Source of the DNA: Monodelphis domestica
Taxonomy: Eukaryota > Chordata > Mammalia > Didelphimorphia > Didelphidae
DNA: 64,000 nt
Direction of reading: 5' to 3'
Assembly (NCBI RefSeq): GCF_027887165.1
Contig: NC_077233.1
Span: 229,362,872 to 229,426,871, forward strand
The translations under genes and the position numbers were made by a program. Each line of letters starts with the position of its first letter. Position 1 is the stretch's first letter. This document shows, piece after piece, positions 49,301 to 54,509 of the stretch. Below the pieces are notes generated by a model. That model saw nothing but the letters and a program-made list of their open reading frames with translations. It ran no database searches and was not told the origin of the DNA.

Positions 49301-52293
49301 CTCCTTCTATTCAATTATCATTTTTTTTCAAAATAATTTTAATTATGAACTTAAAGGATATATTCAAAACTATTTATAAAATAGGATATAATATAGTAAT
49401 AATGATTTGTCAATTATTCCATTTATTGTCCTTTCCAATCGATTTGTATAATTTTTTTTTCTTCTAAACCCTTACTGTCCATCTTGGAATCAATACATGT
49501 AGTGGTCCCAAGGCAGAAGAGCAGTAAGGGCTAGGTAATGGAGTTTAAGTGACTTGCCCAGGTTCACACAGCTAGGAATTATCTTAGGTCAAATTTGAAC
49601 CCAGGACCTCTCATCTCTAGGTGTGGCTCTCAATCCACTGAGCTACCCAGCTGCCCCCTAACATAATTAAAAAAAAATAGTTATAGCCAATATGATCCTA
49701 TTAAACTAATTCTATATTATACTAATTCTACTTTATTTTACTCTGCATTATTTAATATAAAAATATATCCCCATTTCCTTGAACTATTCACACTAAATGA
49801 AATCATGGACCCATGAAAACATACTTTGTCATTTTAATAGTGCTATTATTATATTCATTAATTATACTGAAATACCACAATGAATTCAATTAATAATTAA
49901 CCACTACAAATTTAGGTTGCTCCTAGCTTTTTCACTATTATAAACAATATAGTTATGCTTTTTGTATAAACAGTTGGTTTTCCTGTCAGTAGGAAATAAA
50001 TTATTTTAATGGTATCACTGGATCAAAGAATATTCACCAATTTGTAATTCTACCATCAAAGAAATAGGTTAAACCTGTAATATACACCCCCTCAATATCC
50101 ATTTTTAATTGCTTTTGGTGATTTTGAGTGAGGTGGCTACTTTAACATACATTTCTCTAAGTATTAGGGAAAATGAACATTCTTTCAAGTGATTATTTAT
50201 AACTTCTGCTTCCTCTTTTGTAAACTGTTTGCTCCTGTTCTTTGACCAACATTTTACTATGGACTGGGTGTTGTCCTTACAAATTTGGAACAGTTCCTGG
50301 ATTTCGAGCTTTCACTGAATATATTTACCAAGGAGATTTCTTTCCCTAATTTATTGCTTTCCTTTTTATTATATTTGGTTTCTGTTATAGAGAATCTTTA
50401 AATATTCACATGATCAAATCTATCTTGTCTATAATCTTTTATTTTATAGGTTTATCTAGATTTTAGTTTCTAACCACATCTGAGATAATGGTTCAACTAC
50501 AGAGAGCACTGAAATATGGGTTTCTGTATCACCCTCTTGCCTCAAACCCATGACATTTCTTTGAAAGGAAGAAAACCATAGAGCAAAAAAAAATATATAT
50601 ATATATAATGAGAGAAAAAACCCACTAATTATAAGTCACCTAGATTTTATATAAGCTGAATGGCAGCAGGGAAAGAATGGATGTAGGAGGAAAAGGAGAA
50701 AGAGAGAAAAAGGAAGAAGAACAGAATAATCATAACCTACAGTAGAAGTATTCCTTATCCCTTTTTCTTCTAGTATTCATTAATTCAACAGAAATTCAAG
50801 AAATAGTATGCTGTGAGCTGTGGATATAAACTTGGTGGCTTTTTTTGTTCTATTGTCTTTTCCTCTCATTCAATCTTTTGCTGCTCACAGCAACCTGAAG
50901 ATGAGATCCATTTTACATTTTCTCTCAGCACCCATGAAATGGTGGAAGTTCTAAGGATTTTCCTTACCCAACCAAAAGGTGCTAAGGGATGCAACAAGGA
51001 CAAACAGTCAGGAAACAAGGTGGTCCACAATTGGCTCATAAGCCTCCAAATAAGCAAAAATTAGGTCTTTGCCTCCTCTAAAAAGGAACATGGAGCCACA
51101 CTTTATAAATACTGAATGATTTTGCTATCACCAAAAGTGAAATGGGCTGCTTTGAGAAATGGTGGCTTCACCCTTGTTTAGAGGTCTTCAGGAAGAGGCT
51201 GGATGACCAGGCAGTCCACAGAGCTTAACTACTTGTTGGGTATATTAGAATGGAAATTGACTTCGCCTAGGGGGTCTATTCTATGTGTCTGTTGAGTACC
51301 CTTCCAACTCTCAGATTCTGCTATCAATAACAAGCTTTTTTTCTCCCCCCAGCTGGCAATGATCATTGATCAGAGCTGCATTTAATTTTTAACACCAACA
51401 AGAGTGTCATGGCACCATTACTTGAACAACTTGCAAACAGACTCAGTAGGAGAGAGATTAGTATGTCTCGAGACTCCTCAAACTGGTTTAAGAGAGGGAA
51501 CTCTAGCTGCAAAAAGATAAATCCCTTGATTATCTCCGAGACTCATTTAGAATTACAACTTTAGTTCCAAAACACAGTGTTCCCCCAAATCTCCAATCTT
51601 GGCCAAGGTCTGTAAAAAGGGAGATTTTGAACCCTAGACTTCAATCCCCAGAAGTCCTTGGTATTTCCCAGAATTTCCTCTAATCTCACTTGAGTCCCCA
51701 GGTTGGCGAGATCACAATTGGTATTTAACTGGCAGTAACACCTACCATGCTCTCTTCTCTTCCATTGCAATGATGTAGCAAGTAAGCTAAGAGTGGGGAT
51801 TTTGAATGGGCTTTTCAGCCATGGGCATGTGGTTTTTATTTTGTATCCTTGATTTCTAATAATCTTTAATAAATCATATAAAATATAATAATTTTATTAC
51901 TAGATACATAATTTAATTTTTACAGGTCACAATTAATAAGTAGCAGAGCCAGAATTTGAACTCAAGGCCTCTGACTCTAAATTCATCACTCTTTTCAATA
52001 TATCCTCCTTGGTCTCCCAGATGAGTGACTCTTTGCCAGATACTCACCTTAAAATGGAAGGAACTCCCAGGAGAACAATTGGATCCATATTGTTCATTCT
52101 TGGTTAAGTTGCTGTAGTAGTTAGAGACTTTTGAATTAGCAATCTTGTTACAGCCAGGGTCATCTGTAATGGGGCAGATGTAGTAGCCATCTTCTTCGTC
52201 ACTGTCATCATCAGAAAAGCCAGCATGATGGGAATGAGGAGACCTGCTATTATCAATGCCTTCCAGGCGGAAAATAAGGTCTTCGTCTGCCAT
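5007..52293 (-). CDS. EEF2K: EEF2K, eukaryotic elongation factor 2 kinase (17 coding exons)
   Basis: Calcium/calmodulin-dependent alpha-kinase that phosphorylates elongation factor eEF2 in the cytosol and slows translation elongation. Coding blocks are 52293-52048, 42359-42259, 31659-31599, 30963-30926, 29793-29622, 28943-28794, 27794-27662, 26260-26136, 25538-25340, 23689-23622, 21771-21694, 20155-20090, 18850-18716, 18459-18271, 16615-16491, 9808-9630 and 5116-5007. They total 2175 nt (724 residues plus stop), all with GT-AG introns and matching phases. Residue order: acidic N-terminus; calmodulin-binding segment around W85-I89; alpha-kinase domain about 116-326 with K170, D274, Q276, D284, a GDGNLG loop at 296-301 and zinc ligands H260, H312, C314, C318; regulatory loop 343-479; C-terminal Sel1-like helical repeats about 480-724. 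Identification is by recognition of the family, with near-collinear match to human eEF2K (725 residues). No frameshift or premature stop was seen. The splice structure is inferred without transcript data. Confidence 0.97.
5480..6990 (+). mobile_element. Old L1 3' end split by a younger L1 insertion
   Basis: Segments 5480-5574 and 6096-6990 read as one L1 3' region. Motifs such as CTGGTTCAGCCCTTTTGGAA, AGTGAAGTGAGCAGAACCAG and a 3' poly-purine tract correspond to the L1 ORF2/3' UTR region. It is interrupted by the insert at 5575-6083. Lies in intron 17. Confidence 0.75.
5575..6083 (+). mobile_element. Younger truncated L1 nested in the older L1
   Basis: Flanked by the 12-bp target-site duplication AAGAACAGAGCC (5563-5574 and 6084-6095). 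Ends in an A-rich tail that has grown into a (TA)n run around 6050-6073. Confidence 0.85.
7180..8200 (-). mobile_element. Truncated L1 3' sequence, minus orientation (intron 17)
   Basis: Reads as the reverse complement of an L1 3' region (for example TTGAGTCAAAGGCTACAATA, TCTACCAGTAATGTATGTG). A further L1 3' UTR piece follows at 8055-8200, with TCCCTCCCCCCTCCTGGAGC and GACAGGCAATTTCACTGG. Confidence 0.65.
8527..8690 (+). mobile_element. WSINE1-like SINE
   Basis: GGGGCAGCTAGGTGGCTCAG head, then TCACTTAACCCTCATTGCCT and ACCACTCTTCTGCCTTGGAA. Diverged tail. Confidence 0.8.
8690..8800. repeat. (AT)n microsatellite, about 110 bp
   Basis: Imperfect AT dinucleotide tract grown from the A-rich tail of the SINE just upstream; a MIR fragment follows at about 8800-8970. 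Confidence 0.9.
9320..9560 (+). mobile_element. L2 3' end fragment
   Basis: Diverged LINE-2 3' pattern: CTTCTGAGCTTCAATAATCA, then CAAGAACAGGAGCTTTATCT and TGTACAGGGCACAGAG before an ATGAACTGA-type end. It stops about 70 bp short of exon 17. Confidence 0.5.
9630..9808 (-). CDS. EEF2K: EEF2K exon 17: Sel1-like repeat (629-689)
   Basis: 179 nt. [20 protein letters not shown], then [20 protein letters not shown] and [12 protein letters not shown]. The frame requires the acceptor TTCCCAAG at 9810-9809, because this gives DRTQNW against human DRCQDW. A second AG lies 7 nt further in and would shift frame. Donor AGATCAG|GTAGAA. Confidence 0.93.
9920..10464 (+). mobile_element. hAT-type element, about 545 bp, near complete
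   Basis: Same family as 460-922. It runs from TTGTTCTCAGGACTTCTTTA through GGTTATATCTATCAATATTT, GAAGACAACTGGTTTCTCAT and CCTGAAAGGGTCTTG to the 3' end near AACCATGCTTTAAGAACCTC. Internal AT-rich expansion at 10000-10100. Confidence 0.65.
10538..10706 (+). mobile_element. WSINE1-like SINE with target-site duplication
   Basis: Contains AGGTCCTGGGTTCAAATGTG and TTGGAACCAATACTTAGTAT. AAGAACCTCT-GG occurs on both sides (about 10525 and 10708), marking the target-site duplication inside the end of the hAT copy. Head truncated. Confidence 0.8.
10730..11650 (+). mobile_element. L3/CR1-type LINE remnant, interrupted
   Basis: CCAAAAAAGCTAATGCAAAC, TCATCTGGAGTATTGGGTTC and TTCCCCAGGAGGTGCAGGGT are typical of the L3/CR1 3' part. 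An L1 end at 11354-11486 splits it. Confidence 0.7.
11354..11486 (+). mobile_element. Short truncated L1 end nested in L3
   Basis: Holds CCCAATGGAATTGCTTGTTA, a G-rich segment and TGTAACTGTGGAAAAATATT, the L1 3' UTR order. Near-identical flanks TTAAAAA..TGGCA at 11340-11353 and 11487-11499 are the likely target-site duplication. Confidence 0.75.
12060..13200 (+). mobile_element. L2 LINE remnant interrupted by a hAT-like piece
   Basis: CACCCTCTCCTCTTGGATAC and TTTCTCCTGGTTCTCCTCCT flank an insert at about 12275-12345 (CAAAGGTGCCAAACTGAGTT). L2 continues with GACCATGTCATTTCTCTCCT, TTAATGTCTTCCATAAACTG and GCCAGCCTCATGAAATATTA. A second copy of the same insert type sits at about 13230-13345. 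Reading frames here are decayed. Confidence 0.65.
14330..14690 (+). mobile_element. L2 3' end
   Basis: CCCATGCCTGAAAGGAATGT, CTACAAGAAACCTTTCCCAG, then CAGCACAGTGCCTGACATAT and AGTAAATG: the ordered L2 3' terminal pattern. Confidence 0.7.
15100..15234 (+). mobile_element. 5'-truncated WSINE1-like SINE
   Basis: Starts at CAGCTATGTGACCCTGGGC and keeps ACCACTCTTCTGCCTTGGAA, CAGTATTGATTCCAAGATGG and a poly(A) tail. Confidence 0.85.
15816..15864. repeat. (TCTG)n microsatellite
   Basis: About eleven TCTG units with a TCTC end, next to a short CA repeat at 15800. Confidence 0.95.
16491..16615 (-). CDS. EEF2K: EEF2K exon 16: Sel1-like repeat (588-629)
   Basis: 125 nt. [20 protein letters not shown], then [21 protein letters not shown]. 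Typical Sel1-like alanine/glycine spacing ([19 protein letters not shown]). Acceptor TTTGATAG, donor CTGACAG|GTAATA. Ends two bases into R629. Confidence 0.95.
16810..17154. mobile_element. Solo LTR of an endogenous retrovirus-like element, 345 bp
   Basis: Begins TGTGTAAG and ends TTCTTACA, so TG...CA with a short terminal inverted repeat. GGTT is duplicated at 16806-16809 and 17155-17158. It splits an L1 3' end: TAGAACATTATTCCTTGGTT on the left and TTACATTATTTCCCTCCC on the right, contiguous in the copy at 53160-53230. AATAAA motifs lie at 16929-16934 and 17099. No internal viral genes remain. Lies in intron 15. Confidence 0.7.
17398..17560. repeat. (GGAA)n / polypurine tract
   Basis: About 150 nt of almost pure purine: GAGA, then some 13 GGAA units, then AAAGAAAGAAAG variants, ending GACAGAGA. 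Short open frames across it reflect the repeat only. Confidence 0.95.
18271..18459 (-). CDS. EEF2K: EEF2K exon 15: Sel1-like region (525-587)
   Basis: 189 nt, 63 codons. [20 protein letters not shown], then [20 protein letters not shown] and HILADVSLK. It begins the C-terminal Sel1/TPR-like helical repeats that help recruit eEF2. Acceptor GTGGTAG, donor TTAAAG|GTAAGAG. Phase 0 at both ends. Confidence 0.96.
18716..18850 (-). CDS. EEF2K: EEF2K exon 14 (480-524), PKA-site exon
   Basis: 135 nt, 45 codons. [20 protein letters not shown] leads to S499, which aligns with the human PKA site S500 (an R-x-S context is kept). [19 protein letters not shown] closes the exon. Acceptor TCTTCCAG, donor GGGAAG|GTATTG. 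It is separated from exon 15 by only 256 bp. Confidence 0.95.
19690..19860 (+). mobile_element. L2 3' end fragment (intron 13)
   Basis: CTAGACTGTGGGCTTCTTAA, then TTTGTGCCCTCACAGATCC and CAATAAATACTTG match the L2 3' terminus. Confidence 0.6.
20090..20155 (-). CDS. EEF2K: EEF2K exon 13 (458-479)
   Basis: 66 nt, 22 codons. [20 protein letters not shown], then GR. The SDEDSLGS block identifies it. Acceptor TGTCTAG, donor GGAAGG|GTAAAT. Phase 0 at both ends. It is one codon longer than the human sequence I recall. Confidence 0.93.
20330..20640 (+). mobile_element. Truncated L1 3' end (intron 12)
   Basis: AGATCTGAGGACTCTGATCA, GATAGAGAGGCGATTGACTT and a poly(A)-rich 3' end match the L1 3' region repeated at 22055-22665. 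Confidence 0.65.
21694..21771 (-). CDS. EEF2K: EEF2K exon 12 (432-457)
   Basis: 78 nt, 26 codons. [20 protein letters not shown], then IDSRDK. Contains the conserved SGYPSE linker motif. Acceptor TTCCATAG, donor GATAAG|GTAAAA. Phase 0 at both ends, so skipping would keep frame. Confidence 0.93.
22055..22665 (+). mobile_element. L1 3' end split by a SINE (intron 11)
   Basis: TTTCAGAAAAACCTGGGAAG, then TGCAGAGTGAAGTGAACAGA and a 3' A-rich end. The SINE at 22286-22490 interrupts it. Confidence 0.75.
22286..22490 (-). mobile_element. Young full-length WSINE1-like SINE, minus orientation
   Basis: Complete from poly(T) through the TTGGAGTCAATACTGTGTAT tail complement to CAGCTGCCCCC. GGAAACATATAT occurs at 22241 and again at 22491-22502 as the target-site duplication. 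The AT run at 22249-22284 lies between the left duplication and the poly(T). Confidence 0.9.
23622..23689 (-). CDS. EEF2K: EEF2K exon 11 (409-431)
   Basis: 68 nt. Completes H409 and reads [20 protein letters not shown], then HR. Acceptor CTCCTAG, donor CACCGA|GTGAGT. Part of the linker between the kinase and C-terminal domains; it matches human with several conservative changes. Confidence 0.93.
24274..24441 (+). mobile_element. Truncated WSINE1-like SINE with exact target-site duplication (intron 10)
   Basis: AAAAAGGGTGAGTA is repeated at 24274-24287 and 24428-24441. The insert begins CCAGCTGTGTGACCCTGGGC, so the 5' half is missing. Confidence 0.9.
24841..24894. mobile_element. 54-bp mariner-like MITE remnant
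   Basis: CAGGGAGTCCCAAAATTCTTA at the left mirrors TAGACTTTTGGGACACCCTG at the right as terminal inverted repeats around a short core. TA precedes the left end; AA follows the right end where TA would be expected. The ends resemble mariner-type termini. Confidence 0.75.
25101..25324 (+). mobile_element. Truncated L1 inserted next to the exon 10 donor
   Basis: L1 3' UTR order: TAGACTCTAAATGAACATCC, CCCAGTGGAATTGCATGTCA, a G-run at about 25239-25256, then a poly(A). The 15-bp target-site duplication (25086-25100 and 25325-25339) is the first 15 nt of the EEF2K intron 10 donor region. Confidence 0.92.
25340..25538 (-). CDS. EEF2K: EEF2K exon 10: regulatory loop with phosphosites (343-409)
   Basis: 199 nt. 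[20 protein letters not shown] gives T347, T352, S358 and S365. These align with the human autophosphorylation sites T348 and T353, S359, and the S6K/RSK site S366. [20 protein letters not shown] follows, with the region around the human S398 site. Acceptor GCCTAG; donor CATCTCC|GTAAGT. An L1 insertion lies immediately downstream and duplicated this donor. Confidence 0.95.
26136..26260 (-). CDS. EEF2K: EEF2K exon 9: zinc-site exon (301-342)
   Basis: 125 nt. [14 protein letters not shown] carries H312, C314 and C318 of the structural zinc site. [20 protein letters not shown] follows and ends the kinase domain. Acceptor TACTCTAG, donor AAGTTG|GTACG. Compared with my recollection of human, one leucine is missing at the junction with exon 10. 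Confidence 0.95.
27662..27794 (-). CDS. EEF2K: EEF2K exon 8: catalytic loop (257-301)
   Basis: 133 nt. Holds H260 (zinc ligand), [17 protein letters not shown] with D274, Q276 and D284, and the GDGNLG loop at its end. Donor AACCTAG|GTAGGT. The acceptor is unusual: the CAG is preceded by an almost pure C tract (11 G on the plus strand at 27797-27807). Confidence 0.96.
28794..28943 (-). CDS. EEF2K: EEF2K exon 7: kinase core (207-256)
   Basis: 150 nt, exactly 50 codons. Reads [20 protein letters not shown], then [10 protein letters not shown], and ends NIRLTPQ. Acceptor TCTTGCCAG, donor CCACAG|GTGAGA. It covers the hinge region and adjacent strands of the alpha-kinase and is almost identical to human. 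Confidence 0.96.
29622..29793 (-). CDS. EEF2K: EEF2K exon 6: catalytic-lysine exon (150-206)
   Basis: 172 nt. It contains [10 protein letters not shown] with the ATP-contacting K170, then the conserved [20 protein letters not shown] helix and HKPPKQ. Acceptor CCCCCTTAG, donor AAAGCAG|GTGTGC. Starts one base into the codon for T149 and ends in phase 0. Confidence 0.96.
30926..30963 (-). CDS. EEF2K: EEF2K exon 5: 38-nt micro-exon (137-149)
   Basis: Encodes [12 protein letters not shown] plus two bases of T149. This glycine-containing turn belongs to the nucleotide-binding side of the kinase. The acceptor is TCCACAG and the donor AGGAC|GTAAG. The exon is very small, but it is flanked by consensus sites and is needed to keep the frame between exons 4 and 6. 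Confidence 0.94.
31599..31659 (-). CDS. EEF2K: EEF2K exon 4: start of the alpha-kinase domain (117-136)
   Basis: 61 nt; one base completes R116, then [20 protein letters not shown]. Acceptor CTTCATAG, donor TCACAG|GTAAGAG. This is the first strand of the alpha-kinase fold and matches human at nearly every residue. Confidence 0.95.
31880..32170 (+). mobile_element. L1 3' region fragment (intron 3)
   Basis: GCAAAGAATTGGAAATTAAA, TTGAGAATGGCTGAATAAAC and GCAGAACCAGGAAAATGTTG are L1 ORF2/3' UTR blocks. Confidence 0.65.
34250..34476 (-). mobile_element. WSINE1-like SINE with target-site duplication (intron 3)
   Basis: Poly(T) at 34261, complete reverse body ending CACCCAGCAGCCCCC. ACACTAAGAC at 34250-34259 and 34467-34476. 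Confidence 0.88.
35393..35436 (+). repeat. G-run cluster, potential G-quadruplex
   Basis: At least six runs of three or more G separated by 1-4 nt on the plus strand (the template strand of EEF2K). Confidence 0.8.
35700..35890 (-). mobile_element. MAR1-like marsupial SINE
   Basis: TTGTGGGGTTTTCTTGGCAA, then ACTGGAGTGGTTTGCCATTT and ATGAAGAAACTGAGGCAAAC. Further copies in this orientation are at 36690-36915, 40256-40495, 46025-46265, 48598-48830, 63130-63275 and 63765-63955. Confidence 0.8.
36690..36915 (-). mobile_element. MAR1-like SINE
   Basis: GGGGTCTTCTTGGCAAAGAT through TGACTTGCCCAGAGTCATAC to ATCATCTAGCTGCCTC; nearly full length. Confidence 0.85.
37440..37620 (+). mobile_element. MAR1-like SINE, 3' half
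   Basis: GAAATAGCAAACCACTCCAG, TTTGCCAAGAAAACCCCATG and ACAACAATAACAAC tail. Confidence 0.75.
38790..38960 (-). mobile_element. L1 3' UTR fragment, minus orientation
   Basis: TACATTGATACAATTTTCAA..TTCTGATATG and TCCATGTTCTCTCCATCCC, the reverse L1 3' end. Similar pieces are at 24570-24720, 28455-28590, 31180-31370, 43070-43260, 47535-47815 and 53135-53390. Confidence 0.6.
39030..39450 (+). mobile_element. L1 3' region (intron 3)
   Basis: GGATGTATCCCAAAGAGATC, CAAAGAACTGGAAATTGAAG, GGGAATGGCTGAACAAGTTG and GTGAGCAGAACCAGGAGAAC in L1 order. Confidence 0.75.
39908..40018 (+). mobile_element. 5'-truncated WSINE1-like SINE inside an L2 end
   Basis: CAGCTGTGTGACCCTGGGCA to CAGTATTGATTCCAAGATGA. 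AATATTT occurs on both sides; the flanks (GGCACATAGTAGG.. and ACTAGACTGCAAGTTCTTTA) are L2 3' ends. Confidence 0.75.
40911..41322 (+). mobile_element. Two WSINE1-like SINEs in tandem
   Basis: First copy about 40911-41110, second about 41118-41322, same orientation. The second (GCTGGGTAGCTCAGTGGATT) is closer to the family consensus and landed in the A-rich tail of the first; AAAGGCT flanks it. Confidence 0.85.
41596..41647. repeat. (TA)n microsatellite
   Basis: Uninterrupted TA dinucleotides for about 50 bp in intron 3. Confidence 0.95.
42259..42359 (-). CDS. EEF2K: EEF2K exon 3: calmodulin-binding segment (residues 83-116)
   Basis: 101 nt encoding [20 protein letters not shown] and onward to TRH plus two bases of R116. 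This is the calmodulin-binding segment just before the kinase domain; W85 and I89 align with the hydrophobic anchors. The acceptor is TTATACAG and the donor CACAG|GTCAGT. It stands alone between the two largest introns, 9.7 kb above and 10.6 kb below. Confidence 0.95.
43269..43301. repeat. (CA)n microsatellite
   Basis: About 16 CA units next to a reverse L1 3' end in intron 2. Confidence 0.95.
43345..43500 (+). mobile_element. WSINE1-like SINE
   Basis: GTTGGGTGGCTCAGTAGATT head, TCACTTAACCTTCATTGCCT body; the usual tail is replaced by a T-run and AAATA repeats. Confidence 0.85.
44358..44522 (-). mobile_element. Young truncated WSINE1-like SINE with 15-bp target-site duplication
   Basis: TGGTTTTTGTTTCTT at 44358-44372 and 44508-44522. 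The insert keeps the 3' part and stops inside the body (5'-truncated). Very close to the copy at 22286. Confidence 0.92.
46025..46265 (-). mobile_element. MAR1-like SINE
   Basis: TGACCCCATTTGGGGTGTCT, ACTGGAGTGGTTTGCCATTT and a CACTCTATCCACTGCATTAC end. Confidence 0.85.
46985..47140 (+). mobile_element. MAR1-like SINE, 5'-truncated
   Basis: GAGCTGTGTGACCCTGGTGA, TTTCCTCATCTGCAAAATGA, GAAAACCCTAAATGGGGTCA. Confidence 0.85.
48598..48830 (-). mobile_element. MAR1-like SINE
   Basis: TGTTGTTCAGTCATGTCTGA start and GGGGTTTTCTTGGCAAGGAT, ending near ATTCTATCCGCTGAGACACC. Confidence 0.85.
49456..49660 (-). mobile_element. WSINE1-like SINE
   Basis: Poly(T), ATCTTGGAATCAATACATGT, TGACTTGCCCAGGTTCACAC and ACTGAGCTACCCAGCTGCCC. 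Confidence 0.88.
49661..50480 (-). mobile_element. L1 3' region, minus orientation (intron 2)
   Basis: TCACTGGATCAAAGAATATT, TAATTCTACCATCAAAGAAA, TAAACTGTTTGCTCCTGTTC and TTCTTTGACCAACATTTTAC correspond to reverse L1 3' sequence. Diverged. Confidence 0.6.
51060..51340 (+). mobile_element. L3/CR1 3' end
   Basis: GGTCTTCAGGAAGAGGCTGG and ACCCTTCCAACTCTCAGATT are the conserved CR1/L3 3' blocks. Confidence 0.65.
51608..51822 (-). mobile_element. Repeat with TGTAAAAA ends, family unassigned (copy 2)
   Basis: Homologous in reverse to 60374-60632: TGTAAAAAGGGAGATTTTGA, CTTCAATCCCCAGAAGTCCT and CCTCTAATCTCACTTGAGTC line up in order. The far end is poorly kept. Confidence 0.6.
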
Positions 52294-52369
52294 GTTTGTG
52301 GGGTGCCCGTTTTACCCACGTGGTGACTGAAGCAGCCAGAATGACAGAGCAAGCTCAATGAGGAGGTGC
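52048..52369 (-). CDS. EEF2K: EEF2K exon 2: short 5' UTR and residues 1-82
   Basis: The ATG is at 52293-52291 in a strong context (A at -3, G at +4). It opens with [12 protein letters not shown], as in human eEF2K, and contains the acidic DDDSDEED stretch and the conserved CPITDDP motif. S78, which aligns with the mTORC1-linked site S78, is kept. The donor is TTTTAAG|GTGAG at 52048. Upstream of the ATG, a 76-nt leader with no upstream ATG ends at a good acceptor (TCTCTTGGCAG) with the first exonic base at 52369. The leader must therefore join a further non-coding exon upstream. Phase 0 at the donor. Confidence 0.95.
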
Positions 52370-52605
52370 CTGCCAAGAGATCAAGACAAAGGAATGAGTG
52401 CCAATCAGTCAAAGGAATCAACAATTTCTAGGAACTTTATTCAAGAAAGATTGCAACAAACAAACAAATTTGCATGAGTCAGCCATGCAAATAAGCATCA
52501 TCCCACAAACCAATGGCCCAAGAGGAATCAAGCTTCTGGCAAACTGGACCTTTAGAACAACTTCTCTGGTAGAGTTGTGAAAACCCCAAATAGAATTGGA
52601 GCCAC

Positions 52606-52668
52606 TAGTCTATCTGTCTGTCTGTCTGTCTGTCTATCTATTTATCTATCTATCCATCCATCCATCCT

Positions 52669-52728
<60 letters not shown>
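52606..52728. repeat. Compound (TCTG)/(TCTA)/(TCCA) microsatellite
   Basis: Starts TCTG, passes through TTTA and TCCA variants and ends in about 15 TCTA units. It lies 240 bp upstream of exon 2. Confidence 0.95.
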
Positions 52729-52764
52729 AAGATCCCTATGGGCTTCATATGACCTATTATTTAT

Positions 52765-52990
52765 GGGCAACATGGTGATAAAGTGGATAAAGTGCTGGGA
52801 CTCCTCTTCCTGAATTCAAATCCAGCCTCAGACACTTACTAACTGTGTGACTCTGGGCAACTCACGTAGCCTTATATTCTTCATTTCCTCATCTGTCAAA
52901 TGAGCTCGAAAAGGAAATGGCAAACCATTCCAGTAGTTTTGCCAATAAAACCCCAAATGGGGTCACCAAGTCATACATGATTGAAATGAT
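52765..52990 (+). mobile_element. MAR1-like SINE
   Basis: GGGCAACATGGTGATAAAGT head, CCTCATCTGTCAAATGAGCT, AAAACCCCAAATGGGGTCAC. Near full length. Confidence 0.8.
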
Positions 52991-53519
52991 TAAAAAACAA
53001 AAATGTTATATTTTTTGCATTTTTATTAATTTTGCTTTATTTCTCAGTTATATTTTAATCTGGTTTGGATTTGCAGGCAGACTGTGTTATAATACGGTAG
53101 CACAAGGGTGCTACTAAGGATGAAATGATTATCACATTCTTTTTTTTCCCCCATTTGAATTAATTTATTTAGTCAATTTAGAACATTATTCCTTGGTTAT
53201 AATAATCACATTATTTCCCTCCCTCCCTTCCCCCTCCCCTTCTCGCAGGGGACCCACAATTTAATTGGGTATTACATGTGTCCTTGATCAGAAGCTATTT
53301 CCATGTTGTTGGTATTTGCACTAGGACGTTCATTTAGAGTCAACATCCCCAACCATATCCCCCTTGACCCATGTTGATTATTACATTCTTTCTAAGGTGG
53401 GAGAGAATTTGAGGATCTGTGAATGTTTTAAAAATATATTTTTCATAACTATATTTCAATGCAATTGGTTTCCTTTGAAATGATATGAACTTTATGTTAT
53501 GTATCTAAAACATAAATAA

Positions 53520-53785
53520 TAATGTCTAATATTTATATAATGTTTACTATTTGCAAGGCACTGTGCTAAGTGCTTCATAATTATTATTTCATTTGATCCA
53601 CACAACAGTACTGGGAAGTTGGCGTTATTATTCATTCCCATTTTACAGATTAAGAAACTGAAGCAAATAGAGACTGAATGACTTGCCCAAAGTTACACAG
53701 ACAGTAAGTATCTGAGGCTAGATTTGAACTCAGATCTTCTTCACTCTAGGTCCATCACTCTACCCATTATGCCATCTAGCTGCCC
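53520..53785 (+). mobile_element. MIR-type SINE, near full length
   Basis: TGTTTACTATTTGCAAGGCA, TTCATTTGATCCACACAACA, AGATTAAGAAACTGAAGCAA, ATGCCATCTAGCTGCC end. Comparable copies are at 8800-8970, 29175-29390, 32380-32620 and 44020-44160. Confidence 0.75.
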
Positions 53786-54189
53786 AACATTATTCTGAGA
53801 AGAATGTCCATTCACTTCACCAGATAGCTGATGGGGTCCATAACAAAAAAAGGGCACAAGAACCCCTGCTCTAGGTTAACATTTAATATTTTTTCATCTA
53901 AAATTGAGTTTTTTGTTTTTCTGAACTTGACATTAACAAAATTATTATTTCTACATATAGAGAAAAACAATGAAGAGAGTTGTCCATAAAATATAAATAT
54001 CAAATTATCATATTTAGATATTCTTGGACCTGTGGAAGAATAGAATTTTTAAGCTGGTCCTGCCAAGGACCCTTAGACCTGGAACTTAGGACTTCCTCTC
54101 CCTAATTTAAGTTTGAGATTATTTTTTGTGTGATTTTCATAGAACTAGTCTGTGGAGCTTCTTCTGAGCTCCATTAGATGATCACTTTC

Positions 54190-54385
54190 TTGGTGCATCA
54201 AGGTGGCTCAGTGGAGAGTCAGGTCTGAAAGTCAGGAGGAATCTGGCTTCAGAAACTTCTTAGCTGTACAGCCCTGAGCAAATCACTTAATCTAGATTGC
54301 CTAGCCCTTAGCACTCTTTTGACTAGGAACCAATACTTGTAATGAATCTAAAACAGAGAGGGCAAAGGTTTGGTTTTTTTTTAAA
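54190..54385 (+). mobile_element. WSINE1-like SINE, diverged
   Basis: AAGGTGGCTCAGTGGAGAGT, AAATCACTTAATCTAGATTG and CTAGGAACCAATACTTGTAA. Confidence 0.75.
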
Positions 54386-54509
54386 GACTATAAATTTTTT
54401 GAGGTCAGGGGCTATCTCTTGCCTTTTTTTTTTTCAGAATCTCTAATGCTTAGCATAATTTCACATAGAGCAGGTACTTAATAAATATTGACTGATTATA
54501 ATTTTAAAA

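Noticed and set aside
52317..52322. CACGTG as an E-box promoter element
   Set aside because: It lies within the spliced 5' UTR part of exon 2, not at a start site; a single hexamer is weak evidence.
52596..52778. Frame with repeated YLSI
   Set aside because: Translation of the TCTA/TCTG microsatellite.
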